Source: Alteromonas sp. a30 (lineage in GTDB: Bacteria > Pseudomonadota > Gammaproteobacteria > Enterobacterales > Alteromonadaceae). From it: a DNA stretch of 64,000 nt. The DNA lies in the NCBI RefSeq assembly GCF_026788005.1, contig NZ_JABEPE010000007.1, forward strand, positions 1 to 64,000, read 5' to 3'. The notes under the pieces were generated by a model. It made no database searches, was not told where the DNA came from, and worked only from the letters and a program-made list of their open reading frames with translations. The first letter of the stretch is position 1, and every line of letters begins with the position of its first letter. Positions 27,250-36,711 of this stretch are shown in pieces. The translations under genes were made by a program, and so were the position numbers.

Positions 27250-28250
27250 TGAACAATCGCGTGGTTAAGCTTGCCTTGATTGTTACTTTTCTCATTGTTA
27301 TTAGTAGCTTGAGCTTTATATTCTCTATTCAATGGGGCGCGGTGAAGTTATCTTTTTCTGAAATCTTAAATTGCTTTGGTGGGCATTGTGGATCAGCGAT
27401 CAATGAGTCTATTTTATGGCAAGTGCGTATTCCTCGGGCCTTAATGGGATTTTGTGTAGGTGCTGGGCTAGCTTGCTGTGGAGCCGTATTGCAAATTGCT
27501 ACACGTAATCCACTTGCAGACCCTTACCTATTCGGCATTGTAGCAGGAGCGGGCTTAGGTGTGGTCGCCGCTACTTTATTCTTTCCACACATACCGCTGC
27601 AATTGGTGCCATTTGCCGCGTTTGCGGGTGCCATTTCTGCGGTGCTTTTAGTGATTGCTCTGGCGCGCTACTTCTTTCGAGTAGAGATGATTTTGCTTGC
27701 GGGTGTGGCTATTGCCTTTATGTTTGGCGCAATCACCCAATTGTTGCTTTATATTGGCGAGCCGTTTGCGAGTAATCGCATTATTTTTTGGCTCATGGGG
27801 AGTCTATCAAGCGCTAACTTTAGCCAGCTTGCCGTCATTTTACCCCTGCTATTTTCCGCATTGATCATTGTGTTGTTAAGCCATCGTCACCTTGATGCTT
27901 TAATGTTGGATGATGATACCGCGCAAACACTAGGCATTAATGTTGCCTTGTTTCGAATGGGGTTGTTATTGGGGAGCGCGCTTATTACTGCGGTAATTGT
28001 GGCATTTTGTGGTGGTATTGGTTTTGTTGGTTTAATGTTGCCGCATATCGTGCGATTTCTAATTGGCGGCACAAGCGCCAGATTATTGATAGGGTGTTTC
28101 TTTTTCGGTGGTATCTTTTTAATGTGGGTTGATGTACTTGCCCGACAAATTTTACCGGGGCAAGAAGTGCCAATTGGCATTATTACATCCGCTACTGGCA
28201 GTGTGTTTTTTATTGGTTTGATGTTGCAAAGTAAACGCAAGTTGGGCTGA
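27249..28250 (+). CDS. btuC: FecCD/BtuC family permease
   Basis: Inner-membrane permease of the BtuC/FecCD family, 333 aa from ATG 27249, with about ten membrane helices. Family marks include WQVRIPRALMGFCVGAGLACCGAVLQIATRNPLADPYLFG near residue 65 and the C-terminal GGIGFVGLMLPHIVRFLIGG, which contacts the ATPase. Overlap with btuD implies coupled translation. Works with the ATPase upstream and the binding protein at 28923. Confidence 0.88.
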   Translation: MNNRVVKLALIVTFLIVISSLSFIFSIQWGAVKLSFSEILNCFGGHCGSAINESILWQVRIPRALMGFCVGAGLACCGAVLQIATRNPLADPYLFGIVAGAGLGVVAATLFFPHIPLQLVPFAAFAGAISAVLLVIALARYFFRVEMILLAGVAIAFMFGAITQLLLYIGEPFASNRIIFWLMGSLSSANFSQLAVILPLLFSALIIVLLSHRHLDALMLDDDTAQTLGINVALFRMGLLLGSALITAVIVAFCGGIGFVGLMLPHIVRFLIGGTSARLLIGCFFFGGIFLMWVDVLARQILPGQEVPIGIITSATGSVFFIGLMLQSKRKLG

Positions 28251-28290
28251 TTATCTTTTTATGAATCTCTCAATAGCCGAGATAAAATTT

Positions 28291-28923
28291 ATGGTATCCG
28301 AAGAAAACACAAGTAAGGCTGAAAAAGCGCCAGAGGTGTCTGAACGACACCAGCAAAGAATGCAAAAGCTGAAAGAAAAAGTGGATGCGCGCATTGAAGC
28401 CGCGCAAGAAGACAAAGGCTTGTTGTTAGTATTAACCGGAAACGGGAAAGGTAAATCGACTTCGGGCTTTGGTATGGTTGCGCGGGCGGTTGGACATGGT
28501 TTAACTGCGGCTGTTATTCAGTTTATCAAAGGCGGTTGGGAATGCGGTGAGCGCAATTTGCTGCAAAATGCCGGTGTTGAATTTCATGTAATGGATACGG
28601 GGTTCACATGGGAAACACAGGATAAGGCCAAAGATACTGAAGCCGCGCAACGAGTGTGGAAAGAAGCAAAGCATTTGTTGAGTGATGAAAGCGTGGATGT
28701 GGTAATGCTGGACGAAATCACTTACATGTTAACGTACCAGTATTTAGATTTAGATGCTGTATTAGATGTTATTGCCCAGCGCCCGCCGCATCAGCACGTT
28801 ATTGTTACCGGTCGTGCGTGTCATCGTCATTTAATAGAGATGGCAGATACCGTGAGCGAAGTGAATAACACCAAACATGCCTTCGACAACGGCATTAAGG
28901 CACAAAAGGGCATTGATTGGTAA
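28291..28923 (+). CDS. cobO: Cob(I)alamin adenosyltransferase (CobA/CobO/BtuR)
   Basis: Transfers the adenosyl group of ATP to cob(I)alamin, giving adenosylcobalamin. The P-loop is LTGNGKGKSTSGFGM; further family blocks are VIQFIKGGWECGERNLL, VMDTGFTWETQD, VVMLDEITYML and VIVTGRACHRHLIEMADTVSE. I start at ATG 28291 (210 aa), which aligns with the E. coli BtuR start; a longer frame from 28261 adds ten residues. The stop overlaps the btuF ATG (TAATG). Its presence links the transporter to B12. Confidence 0.95.
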   Translation: MVSEENTSKAEKAPEVSERHQQRMQKLKEKVDARIEAAQEDKGLLLVLTGNGKGKSTSGFGMVARAVGHGLTAAVIQFIKGGWECGERNLLQNAGVEFHVMDTGFTWETQDKAKDTEAAQRVWKEAKHLLSDESVDVVMLDEITYMLTYQYLDLDAVLDVIAQRPPHQHVIVTGRACHRHLIEMADTVSEVNNTKHAFDNGIKAQKGIDW

Positions 28924-29846
28924 TGCTGCGTTTTTTACATTCCACTTGTGCATTATCCGTCATATATCAAATAACGTTGCAGACAAAGTCGCTCGTTCGG
29001 GTGTGTAGCCTTGTTGTTTTATTGGTGCTAATCAGTCGCTCTGCGTTGGCGCAAACACATAATAAACCCAAAATTGTCGCTTTAGCGCCGCACATTGTAG
29101 AGTTGTTGTTTGAAATGGGGGCAGGTGAGCAAATCATTGGTACATCGGATTTTGCCGATTTTCCTGAAGCCGCCAAATCCATTCCCATTGTAGGTAACTA
29201 CTTAGGCGTGAATGTGGAGCAAATTCTTGCGCTTCAGCCGGATGTGGTCATTGCATGGCGTAGCGAAAACGGCAGTGCTCAATTAAAGCAACTCGCTGAC
29301 TTAGGTGTCAGAGTGATCTATTCCAATCCCACTTCTTTAAACGCTATTCCTGCTGAAATTCGCACCTTTGGTAAGCTTAGTGAGCGAAGTGAAGCTGCGG
29401 AGGCGGTGGCTCAACATTTTGAGCAATCCTTAGCGACGATGAAGGCAAAATACGCAAAGTTGAATGCGATGAAGCAGCAGGAAGCTGATGCTGGTGTGCG
29501 GGTTTTTTATGAGTTGTGGCCCCAACCATTAACCACTGTTGCCAAAGGCAGTTGGAATCAAGCCTTGTTATCCGTTTGCCAAGTCAATAATGTGTTTTAC
29601 GATGCGATAGCGCCCTATCCACAGGTGAATATTGAACAAGTGATACAACGTAATGTGGACGTGATTATTCAGCCCGCATCGCAAAAAGGTGATGGTCAGC
29701 CCAAGTTTAATTGGCAAGCATGGCCGATTATTCCTGCTGTGAAGCATCATCGAATTCTTAAGCCAGATGCCGATAAGCTACACAGAATGACCAGTCGTGT
29801 ATTACCAGAATTGGATAAATTGTGTGAGGCGATTTATCAACAGTAG
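28923..29846 (+). CDS. btuF: Periplasmic cobalamin-binding protein
   Basis: Substrate-binding protein of the helical-backbone TroA/BtuF class, 307 aa. A long N-terminal region with a hydrophobic stretch (about 27-42) ending SALAQ is a likely signal peptide. The two lobes show IVALAPHIVELLFEMGAGEQIIGTSDFADFPEAA and VGNYLGVNVEQILALQPDVVIAW, typical of BtuF. It is the last gene of the operon. Nothing resembling a B12 riboswitch or TonB receptor is next to it. Confidence 0.87.
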   Translation: MLRFLHSTCALSVIYQITLQTKSLVRVCSLVVLLVLISRSALAQTHNKPKIVALAPHIVELLFEMGAGEQIIGTSDFADFPEAAKSIPIVGNYLGVNVEQILALQPDVVIAWRSENGSAQLKQLADLGVRVIYSNPTSLNAIPAEIRTFGKLSERSEAAEAVAQHFEQSLATMKAKYAKLNAMKQQEADAGVRVFYELWPQPLTTVAKGSWNQALLSVCQVNNVFYDAIAPYPQVNIEQVIQRNVDVIIQPASQKGDGQPKFNWQAWPIIPAVKHHRILKPDADKLHRMTSRVLPELDKLCEAIYQQ

Positions 29847-29883
29847 GTTTAGTGTGAAGAGGTACACTCGGCCTAAATAGCTG

Positions 29884-30017
29884 TGTTTAATTGTCAGTCA
29901 CTCATAGAGACTTATCGCAAACTCGCTATGAAACTTCCATGTAGGCACTCATGCAAGTCTGTGGTGTGCCGCTTCCCTTCGGTTGAGAGGTTGCTATTAA
30001 TTTTCTACAAGTGACTG
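29884..30017 (+). repeat. MITE-like inverted-repeat element, copy 2
   Basis: CAGTCACT at 29895-29902 and AGTGACTG at 30010-30017 are perfect inverted repeats. The first 40 or so bases (GTGTTTAATTGTCAGTCACT, then ATAGAGACTTATCGCAA) match the minus strand of the copy at 7119-7208; the middle differs and is longer here. No coding capacity. The element lies between the btuF stop and the convergent S9 peptidase. Confidence 0.6.
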
Positions 30018-30064
30018 ATAGATCGTCATTTTATTAACAATTACTTAGTTGTTTGTACTGACTG

Positions 30065-32143
30065 CTATTTTGCTTCTTGCGTTTCCGCTTCTGCTTTTTT
30101 CTTCAGCGCCTCTTCGCGGTATTGATCGAACCACCACAAAATATGTTCAACTTTCGACATTAAGTTGCTTGGTCGGCGATAAATACTGTGAGATGCATTG
30201 GGAATACGTACCATTGCAGTCTCGACTTTGTTGAGTTTTAGCGCTTGATAAAATTGTTCTGTTTCTGAAATAGGTGTACGGTGATCCGACTCCCCCGTCA
30301 GTAACATGGTGGGTGTGGTAACATTGCCAACATAACTAATAGGCGAGCGTTTCATATAACCTTCCAAATCTTCCCAAGGCTTTTTGTCAAACCAATATTT
30401 GTAGAAGAAAGGATAGAAATCCGCTGTTAATACAAAGCTGTACCAATTGATAACTGGTTTAGCAACAACTGCGGCGGCGAATCTATCGGTGTGGCCCACT
30501 GTCCATGCCGTGAGTACACCACCACCAGAACCGCCGGTAACGAACAGTTCTTTCTCGTTAATGAAGCCTTTTTCTAAGAGCACATCAACGCCAGACATTA
30601 AATCGTCGTAGTCGTTACTGGGGTAGTTTAAGTGAATGGTGTTAGCGAACTCTTTCCCATAAGAGGTACTGCCACGAGGGTTGGTGTAAAGCACAACGTA
30701 GCCTCTGGCCGCCATTAGCTGAATTTCTGTGGAGAATCGAGGGCCATAATTGGTCACTGGACCGCCATGAATTTCCAAGATAAGTGGATATTTTTTACTG
30801 GCATCAAAGTCCGGTGGATAGACAACCCAACCTTGAATATCGCGATTGTCCGCAGAAGATTTGTACCAAATCTCCTCAACTTTTCCTAAAGTTTTATGGC
30901 CTAATGCGTCTTCATTTAATGCCGTTAAACGTGACGTTTTGCCTTTAACATTGATGGCAACATCCGCAGGGCGCGTGGGTAAAGAATGAGTAAATGCGAT
31001 AGTACCGTTCTCGGACACATCAAAGTCGCCGCCGCCGTACGGACGACCGTAGGCTTTCCCTCCGAGGTTTTCAATTAGCACTTTACGCTTACCTTTCAAG
31101 GGTTGATAGGCGACTTTACCCTTGCCTAGATCATCGTACTGAATGTACACGCCGCGACTGTTTTTCGCCCATTTTAAGGCTTCGATGGTGCGATCGAGGT
31201 CGGCGGTAAGCAAGCGTTTGTTGCTGCCATCTATATTCATCACATAAAGCTGGCTATTCTCATAGTTAGTGAATTTGTCGTCGAAGCCTCGGTAGGCAAT
31301 GAGCTTTCCATCAGGAGAAACGTGAGGTTCGAAGTCAGGGCCAAAGCGCTCGGTTAGCTGCGTTAGCTCACCTGTGTTGATATTGGCTGAGAACACTTCG
31401 GTGTTGTTGATAATGTATTCATGATCTTCATGACGATTGGCGGAAAAAATCAGGTTTTTGCCGTCTTTAGTCCAGCTAATGTGACCACTGTGATTGAAGT
31501 TGCCAGAAGTAATTTGGCGAGGTGTTCCGCCGTCGGCAGACATGACAAACAGGTGGTTTGTGCCTGCTGGCAAGTAACCTGCGCCATCAAAACGGTAATA
31601 CACTTCTTGGGTAACGGTTGCGGGTTCTGCCCATTTTGCCCCCGGTGGTTTGCCCGGTAAATTAACAGGGATATTGGGTCTGCCCATCACAAAGGCACTA
31701 AAAGCAAGCTGTGAACCATCAGGAGACCAACTCAGTTGACTTGGAGAGTTGGTTAGATGCGTCATTTGAGCCTCACGGCCCGATTCTAACCACTTGATAT
31801 GTACCTGCGGTTTACCGCTAGCTGTCGAAATGTAAGCCAGCTTTTCACCATCAGGCGATAAAATTGGAGAATAATCTGCGTGCAATCCGTTGGTTACGGG
31901 AACAAGTTCACCTTTGGTATTAACTTGCCAAATATTGCCCACTTTCTTATCTGTGTAAATGTCCATGTAGTTACGCACAAAATACACTTGTTTCCCGTCG
32001 TCACTAATATCGACATCGGAGGCATATTCCAGCGTGAAAATATCTTGCGATTGTAGCGTATCGATTTTGTCTTCATCGGCAAGGGTCTGAGTAGCACAGA
32101 GCATCGGCAACAAAGCTGCGCCAAGCTTGAAAGCGTGTTTCAT
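30065..32143 (-). CDS. S9 family peptidase (prolyl oligopeptidase type), exported
   Basis: Secreted or periplasmic serine peptidase of the DPP4/acylaminoacyl-peptidase type, 692 aa. A signal peptide (about 1-22, ending TLA) precedes a WD40/TolB-like beta-propeller (about 30-400; repeated SPDGEKLAYIS, SWSPDGSQLAF patterns) and an alpha/beta-hydrolase domain (about 420-680). Nucleophile Ser in VTGGSGGGVLTAW, Asp in LTGESDHRTP and His in NASHSIYR. I use ATG 32143 because AGGA precedes it and a signal peptide follows at once; the open frame continues 75 codons upstream without a plausible start. Specificity cannot be read from sequence. Confidence 0.92.
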   Translation of the reverse strand: MKHAFKLGAALLPMLCATQTLADEDKIDTLQSQDIFTLEYASDVDISDDGKQVYFVRNYMDIYTDKKVGNIWQVNTKGELVPVTNGLHADYSPILSPDGEKLAYISTASGKPQVHIKWLESGREAQMTHLTNSPSQLSWSPDGSQLAFSAFVMGRPNIPVNLPGKPPGAKWAEPATVTQEVYYRFDGAGYLPAGTNHLFVMSADGGTPRQITSGNFNHSGHISWTKDGKNLIFSANRHEDHEYIINNTEVFSANINTGELTQLTERFGPDFEPHVSPDGKLIAYRGFDDKFTNYENSQLYVMNIDGSNKRLLTADLDRTIEALKWAKNSRGVYIQYDDLGKGKVAYQPLKGKRKVLIENLGGKAYGRPYGGGDFDVSENGTIAFTHSLPTRPADVAINVKGKTSRLTALNEDALGHKTLGKVEEIWYKSSADNRDIQGWVVYPPDFDASKKYPLILEIHGGPVTNYGPRFSTEIQLMAARGYVVLYTNPRGSTSYGKEFANTIHLNYPSNDYDDLMSGVDVLLEKGFINEKELFVTGGSGGGVLTAWTVGHTDRFAAAVVAKPVINWYSFVLTADFYPFFYKYWFDKKPWEDLEGYMKRSPISYVGNVTTPTMLLTGESDHRTPISETEQFYQALKLNKVETAMVRIPNASHSIYRRPSNLMSKVEHILWWFDQYREEALKKKAEAETQEAK

Positions 32144-32392
32144 ATTAATTCCTAATGTAGTTTTCATTCCCAAATAAATGCTAAAAGAAGCAGAAGGTGC
32201 ATTTAGCGAGTAAACAATAGTTGAATATTGAGTGAATGAGCAATGAGCAAATTGCAACGAAATTTCACAGACAAGAACACGTAGACACGAAGAGTGTGAA
32301 AATATTAGCGAGTAATTTGGCTTTTGTAATAGGTGGTAGCAGAAAATAGGCAGAGGTTGATGCCCCACTTTTGCAGGGCATCAAAGCAGGCA

Positions 32393-32974
32393 TTACTGAC
32401 GAATACCTTCGATGTGAAGTTGGAATTCAATTTCCGCAGACGCAGGGCCTAATACGTTCTTGATGCCGAAATCTTCCATTTTGATTTTAGTGGTGCCAGA
32501 GAAGCCAGCGCGGTAGCCACCCCAAGGATCTTTACCTTCACCTACTTTATAGGCATCAATGATCACTTGCTTAGTGACACCGTGCATGGTTAGGTCGCCG
32601 ATCACTTTGTATTTATTGTCGCCTTCGTGTGTGATGCGCGTGCTTTCGAAGCCTGCATCTGGGAATTTGTTAACGTGTAAGAAATCTTTGCTACGAATGT
32701 GCTTATCGCGTTCTGAGTGGTTTGTATCAACACTTGAAGGGTTGATGTCTAGGCTGATTTGCGCGGCATTCGGGTTTTTCTCATCGAAAGAGAATGAACC
32801 GTCGAACTCGTTAAAACGACCAGTTAACCAAGAATAACCTAAGTGGCTGATCTTAAAGTTAATAAAAGCGTGTGTGCCTTTAACGTCGATTTTGTAGTCT
32901 GCTGCTTGAGCCATAGGGCTTAATAAAGCAGAAAATAACAGAGCGGATAATACTTTTTTCATAGCTGTACTCAT
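32393..32974 (-). CDS. yceI: YceI family periplasmic protein
   Basis: Periplasmic lipocalin-like protein, 193 aa, with a signal peptide (about 1-24, ending AQA). YceI marks: DVKGTHAFINFKISHLGYSWLTGRFNEFDG, VDTNHSERDKHIRSKDFLHVNKFPDAGFESTRI and GDLTMHGVTKQV. Family members bind isoprenoid lipids such as polyprenyl chains. Thirteen bases separate it from the cytochrome b561 gene upstream, the usual yceJ-yceI pairing. Confidence 0.93.
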   Translation of the reverse strand: MSTAMKKVLSALLFSALLSPMAQAADYKIDVKGTHAFINFKISHLGYSWLTGRFNEFDGSFSFDEKNPNAAQISLDINPSSVDTNHSERDKHIRSKDFLHVNKFPDAGFESTRITHEGDNKYKVIGDLTMHGVTKQVIIDAYKVGEGKDPWGGYRAGFSGTTKIKMEDFGIKNVLGPASAEIEFQLHIEGIRQ

Positions 32975-32987
32975 TTAAATTTAAAGA

Positions 32988-33554
32988 TTAATTGTCGTCG
33001 GAATTACGAACCGGTTTTATCATGCGTGAAAGCGTGTTATCCCGATCCAAAAAGTGGTGCTTTAGGGCGGCGAGCGCGTGCAGCACTGCCAAGCCAATAA
33101 TGCCGAAAGCCAGAAGTTCGTGGATTTCTCCGGCGATGTCTTCCTGATTTTCAACAAAACTGCCAAATCCGGGCACACTAAACCAGTCAAATACGTCGAT
33201 GGAATGCCCATCGGCGGTGGAAATTAAATAGCCAGAGATAAATAACACAATCAGGATCAAATACAAGATGCCGTGCCCTGCTTTGGCGATTTTCGCAAGC
33301 GCGGGTGAACCAAGTGGTTTTGGCGCTGGGTGGGAAAACATCCAGATGATTCTGAATAAAACAAGGAGGGCAAGCAAAATGCCGATACTTTTATGCCAAT
33401 GAGGGACAACACGGTACATTTCGTCGTAGTAGCTCAGTTCTTCAAGCCAAAGGCCAAGACCGAACATTGTGAATACGGCAATAGCCGAAATCCAGTGGAT
33501 CAGGATCGAAATTAGACCGTAGCCTTGCGTGTTATTTTTTAGCATTGGGTTCAC
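32988..33554 (-). CDS. Cytochrome b561 family protein
   Basis: Di-heme membrane cytochrome b, 188 aa, four membrane helices (about 12-32, 47-67, 90-110, 145-165). Candidate heme-ligand His residues: ILIHWISA, WHKSIGIL, GHGILY/ADGHSID and EIHELLAF/LHALAALKHHF. It moves electrons across the inner membrane, probably from quinol. Paired with yceI directly downstream, so a role in redox use of a lipid-bound cofactor is likely. A palindrome at 33634-33648 lies upstream and may control both genes. Confidence 0.9.
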   Translation of the reverse strand: MNPMLKNNTQGYGLISILIHWISAIAVFTMFGLGLWLEELSYYDEMYRVVPHWHKSIGILLALLVLFRIIWMFSHPAPKPLGSPALAKIAKAGHGILYLILIVLFISGYLISTADGHSIDVFDWFSVPGFGSFVENQEDIAGEIHELLAFGIIGLAVLHALAALKHHFLDRDNTLSRMIKPVRNSDDN

Positions 33555-33633
33555 CTTAAAACTGCTCTTAGGTTGTGTTACGCATCTTAATACAATGAAA
33601 CGAAATTAAAATTGCGTAGTTTTGAAATGTTGT

Positions 33634-33648
33634 TTCTAAAAATTAGAA
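33634..33648. promoter_or_regulatory. Palindrome upstream of cytochrome b561, possible operator
   Basis: TTCTAA-AAA-TTAGAA is a perfect six-base inverted repeat about 80 bases upstream of the cytochrome b561 start. It is a plausible repressor or activator site, but no regulator can be named. Confidence 0.3.
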
Positions 33649-33797
33649 CGTTAGGGTAATAAATGTTACGCCTAGTTGATTATAGAAGATATTGATTTAG
33701 CTGAGGTTATTTTAGCTCAGTTGAATTCGAGAAAAGAAACGATTAAATAAAAGTTTTCGTAAGATGAAATAAAAAGGAAACATGATCTGACTATAGT

Positions 33798-33889
33798 GAT
33801 AGACCTCACTGCTTACAGGCTGGTGAGTTCTCGTTCTAAATGTATTGTTTTTTGGCCGCGCGGTATCCACTGCGCGGCTTTTTTATTTT
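33798..33889 (+). ncRNA. Candidate small RNA with its own terminator
   Basis: A strong plus-strand terminator (33855-33884) has no plus-strand gene upstream, because the flanking genes run the other way. A -10-like TATAGT at 33792-33797 would start a transcript near 33804. The predicted RNA has a hairpin CTCAC...GTGAG (33805-33827), a U-rich single-stranded stretch and the terminal hairpin, the common layout of Hfq-dependent small RNAs. No convincing -35 is seen. It ends at the tail of hisIE and would be antisense to any his read-through. Confidence 0.4.
33855..33889 (+). terminator. Plus-strand intrinsic terminator
   Basis: GCCGCGC (33855-33861) and GCGCGGC (33872-33878) form a seven-base GC stem followed by TTTTTTATTTTT. 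On the minus strand the stem is followed by CCAAAAAAC, so it is not built to end the his operon. Confidence 0.75.
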
Positions 33890-34503
33890 TAGCTCCGTTG
33901 TTTAAGTACGTCTATTACGTCTTCTAGCGCTACATCACTGGCTTGCAGTAAAACCAACAAGTGATACAACAAATCTGCTGATTCATTCTTTAGCTCTTCA
34001 GTATCGCGAACTGTTGCTGCGAGTGCCGTTTCAACGCCTTCTTCGCCTACTTTTTGGGCGATGCGTTTGATGCCTTTGTGATATAAACGCGCGGTGTAAC
34101 TGCTTTCTGGGTCGGCCTCTTTGCGTTCGCCAAGTAAGGTGTTCAGCTTGCCTAAAAACGCCAATGTAGGTTCAATTTCATCATTCCAACAAGTGTTGGT
34201 GCCTAAGTGACAAGTGGGGCCGTTTGGCGTCACTAACGCCAGTAATGCGTCGTTGTCGCAATCGACACTTAGTTGCGCTAAATCTAAGGTGTTGCCACTG
34301 GTTTCGCCTTTCATCCATAGGCGATTTTTAGAACGGCTGTAAAAGGTGACTTTGCCCGTTTCCAAGGTTTTTTGCAGGGCTTCTTGGTTCATGTAACCCA
34401 GCATTTGTACCGAACCTGTGTGCTTATCTTGCACGATACAAGGCAGTAGGCCGTCCATTTTTTGCCAATCTAGCGTGGTGGCATTGTCTAAGGTAATGAT
34501 CAT
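33889..34503 (-). CDS. hisI: Bifunctional PRA-CH/PRA-PH histidine enzyme
   Basis: HisIE fusion, 204 aa, steps 2 and 3 of histidine synthesis. The N-terminal phosphoribosyl-AMP cyclohydrolase (about 1-110) shows [38 protein letters not shown] and the Zn/Mg residues in DCDNDALL and CHLGTNTCW. The C-terminal phosphoribosyl-ATP pyrophosphatase (about 115-204) shows [18 protein letters not shown] and [13 protein letters not shown]. It is the last his gene and overlaps hisF by four bases. Confidence 0.96.
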   Translation of the reverse strand: MIITLDNATTLDWQKMDGLLPCIVQDKHTGSVQMLGYMNQEALQKTLETGKVTFYSRSKNRLWMKGETSGNTLDLAQLSVDCDNDALLALVTPNGPTCHLGTNTCWNDEIEPTLAFLGKLNTLLGERKEADPESSYTARLYHKGIKRIAQKVGEEGVETALAATVRDTEELKNESADLLYHLLVLLQASDVALEDVIDVLKQRS

Positions 34504-35288
34504 GGTCGAATCTCAATGTGTTGTTCAATTAAGTAGGCTTTCAGGTCGGCTATTTCGATGACGCCTTTGTGGAAAACCGAGGCCGCGAGTCCGCCGTCAA
34601 CATCTGCGCCATGCTGTTCTAATGGATTGAATACCGTGGCGAAATGTTGCATTGCGCCTGCGCCGCCAGAGGCGATCAGCGGCACTTTACAGATGCGACG
34701 AATAGCGCGCAGTTGTTCGATGTCGTAGCCTTTACGCACACCATCTTGGTTCATGCAGTTGAGCACAATTTCCCCTGCGCCACGGGATTGCACTTCTTTG
34801 ACCCAATCGGCAGTTTCCCAGCCAGTTTGTTGAGTGCGTTTTTCATCGCCAGTGAATTGGTATACTTGATATTTTCCGGTATCGGCGTTGTAAAAACTGT
34901 CGATGCCAATCACCACGCATTGCTGCCCAAATCGGTCATGCAATTGGTTGATTAAATCGGGGTTAGCGAGCGCAGGGCTGTTAATGGAGATTTTATCTGC
35001 GCCCATTTCTAAAATACTGCGCGCATCTTCCACGGACTTAATCCCGCCGGCCACACAAAAGGGAATGTCGATGACTTTGGCAATGCGTGTTACCCAGCTT
35101 TTATCCACCACGCGTTGGTCGCTGGAGGCGGTGATGTCGTAAAACACCAATTCGTCTGCACCCGCTTTGGCGTATTGTTCTGCCAAAGGCACAATGTCGC
35201 CAATAATTTCGTGGTTGCGAAATTGCACGCCTTTCACCACTTTGCCGTCGCGCACGTCTAGGCAGGGAATAATGCGTTTCGCTAACAT
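34500..35288 (-). CDS. hisF: Imidazole glycerol phosphate synthase, cyclase subunit
   Basis: (beta/alpha)8 barrel, 262 aa, which uses ammonia from HisH to make imidazole glycerol phosphate and AICAR. Catalytic Asp residues in [15 protein letters not shown] and in IGIDSFYN; phosphate-binding loops AGGIKS and [11 protein letters not shown]. The start follows the hisA stop by 30 bases. Confidence 0.96.
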   Translation of the reverse strand: MLAKRIIPCLDVRDGKVVKGVQFRNHEIIGDIVPLAEQYAKAGADELVFYDITASSDQRVVDKSWVTRIAKVIDIPFCVAGGIKSVEDARSILEMGADKISINSPALANPDLINQLHDRFGQQCVVIGIDSFYNADTGKYQVYQFTGDEKRTQQTGWETADWVKEVQSRGAGEIVLNCMNQDGVRKGYDIEQLRAIRRICKVPLIASGGAGAMQHFATVFNPLEQHGADVDGGLAASVFHKGVIEIADLKAYLIEQHIEIRP

Positions 35289-35318
35289 GATTGATTCTCC
35301 TTCATAGCTGCCTTTCTC

Positions 35319-36056
35319 CTACTCGCTTTGCCACACGTTGATGGCGTCTTCTACAGTGAATTTGCCTTCTAATAAGGCGCGTCCCAAAATGACTCCACCA
35401 ACGTTGGCAGGCTTAAGTGCGCGAATGTCGTCTAAGCTGCCAATGCCGCCGGAGGCTTGCCATTGAACGCTAGGAAATTCAGCTTGCATGGCTTGATAAA
35501 GCGCAGTGTTCGCGCCTTGCAAAGTACCGTCTTTACTGATGTCGGTACACAACACATGTTTTGCGCCCACGCTTAAAAAGTCACTTAAGAGCGCTTCTAA
35601 CGATACGCCGGAATCTTCCTGCCAACCGTGGGTGGCAATCATTTTGTCGCCGTTGTCGTTAATATTGACATCTAACGCGAGCACGATGGATTCTGGTCCG
35701 TATTGTTCAAACCAGCTTTTTACCAGCTCGGGTTGTTTTACCGCTAGAGAGCCGATAACCACACGTTTTACGCCAATATCCAGTAGTTGTTTTACGTCAT
35801 TTTCTGAGCGAATGCCGCCACCGGCTTGAAACTGCATTAAGCCTGTTTCTACCATGCGTTGAATGAGTGATAGTTGGCGTTTGTTGGTGTCTTTTGCGCC
35901 AGTGAGGTCAACAATGTGTAGCCACTTTGCGCCTTGCGCGGCGTAGTCTTTTACTACGTCGATTGGGTCGAATTCATATTGGGTTTTTTGTTCGTAGTCG
36001 CCTTGGTACAGGCGAACCACGCTACCGTCGATTAAATCAATTGCGGGAATAATCAT
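35319..36056 (-). CDS. hisA: ProFAR isomerase
   Basis: Phosphoribosylformimino-5-aminoimidazole carboxamide ribotide isomerase, 245 aa, a half-barrel-repeat TIM barrel related to HisF. Catalytic Asp in [18 protein letters not shown] and Asp in [10 protein letters not shown]; phosphate loops GGGIRS and [10 protein letters not shown]. Lies between hisH (11-bp gap) and hisF in the operon. Confidence 0.96.
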   Translation of the reverse strand: MIIPAIDLIDGSVVRLYQGDYEQKTQYEFDPIDVVKDYAAQGAKWLHIVDLTGAKDTNKRQLSLIQRMVETGLMQFQAGGGIRSENDVKQLLDIGVKRVVIGSLAVKQPELVKSWFEQYGPESIVLALDVNINDNGDKMIATHGWQEDSGVSLEALLSDFLSVGAKHVLCTDISKDGTLQGANTALYQAMQAEFPSVQWQASGGIGSLDDIRALKPANVGGVILGRALLEGKFTVEDAINVWQSE

Positions 36057-36067
36057 GTTGCTTTTCC

Positions 36068-36709
36068 TTATACCCTTTCTACAAAATTACGCAAAAGTTG
36101 TGCACCGGCTTCGCCTGAACGTTCAGGGTGAAATTGCACGCCCATAAAATTGCCGTTTTCAATGGCGGCAGAGAAGGTTTTGGTGTACTCGCAGGTGGCA
36201 AGGGTGTGCTCGCCTTGGGGCACACAATAACCATGCACAAAATAGAAGTAAGTGTTGGCTTCGATACCGTAAAACAGGGGCGAGTCTTTTACCGCGCTGA
36301 CTTGGTTCCAGCCCATATGCGGCAGGCGCAAGGTGTCGGATTGCATGGCGTTAACTTCGGTCTTCACCAAGCCTAAGCAGTCGACGGTTTCACCTTTGGC
36401 GTTGGCTTCTTCCGAGCGTTGTGTCATAAGCTGCATGCCTAAGCAAATGCCTAGCACCGGCTGTTGCAAATTTTGCAAGCACTCGACTAAGCCTTTTGCG
36501 CGAATTTGCGTCATGGCAGCCGCCGCAGAACCTACGCCCGGTAGTAGCACTTTATCCGCTTGGGCAATGCGTTTTGTGTCGTCGGTGACAAGCACATCAT
36601 AACCTAAGCGCTCAACAGCAAATTTTAGTGAAGAAATATTGGCGCAAGCAGTATCTACCATCACCACTTGTTTGCGTGTACTAGCGTTGTTCACATTAAC
36701 CGTGCTCAC
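36068..36709 (-). CDS. hisH: Imidazole glycerol phosphate synthase, glutaminase subunit
   Basis: Class I glutamine amidotransferase, 213 aa, feeding ammonia to HisF. Nucleophile Cys in GICLGMQLM, His and Glu in [11 protein letters not shown], oxyanion loop LPGVGSA. Starts two bases after the hisB stop. Confidence 0.95.
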   Translation of the reverse strand: MSTVNVNNASTRKQVVMVDTACANISSLKFAVERLGYDVLVTDDTKRIAQADKVLLPGVGSAAAAMTQIRAKGLVECLQNLQQPVLGICLGMQLMTQRSEEANAKGETVDCLGLVKTEVNAMQSDTLRLPHMGWNQVSAVKDSPLFYGIEANTYFYFVHGYCVPQGEHTLATCEYTKTFSAAIENGNFMGVQFHPERSGEAGAQLLRNFVERV

Positions 36710-36711
36710 AA

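Noticed and set aside
32144-32368. 75-codon upstream extension of the S9 peptidase
   Set aside because: It lacks a ribosome-binding site and would bury the signal peptide; ATG 32143 has AGGA and a signal peptide directly after.
32357-32376. GATGCCC/GGGCATC hairpin after yceI as a terminator
   Set aside because: No T run follows on either strand, so it cannot be called an intrinsic terminator.
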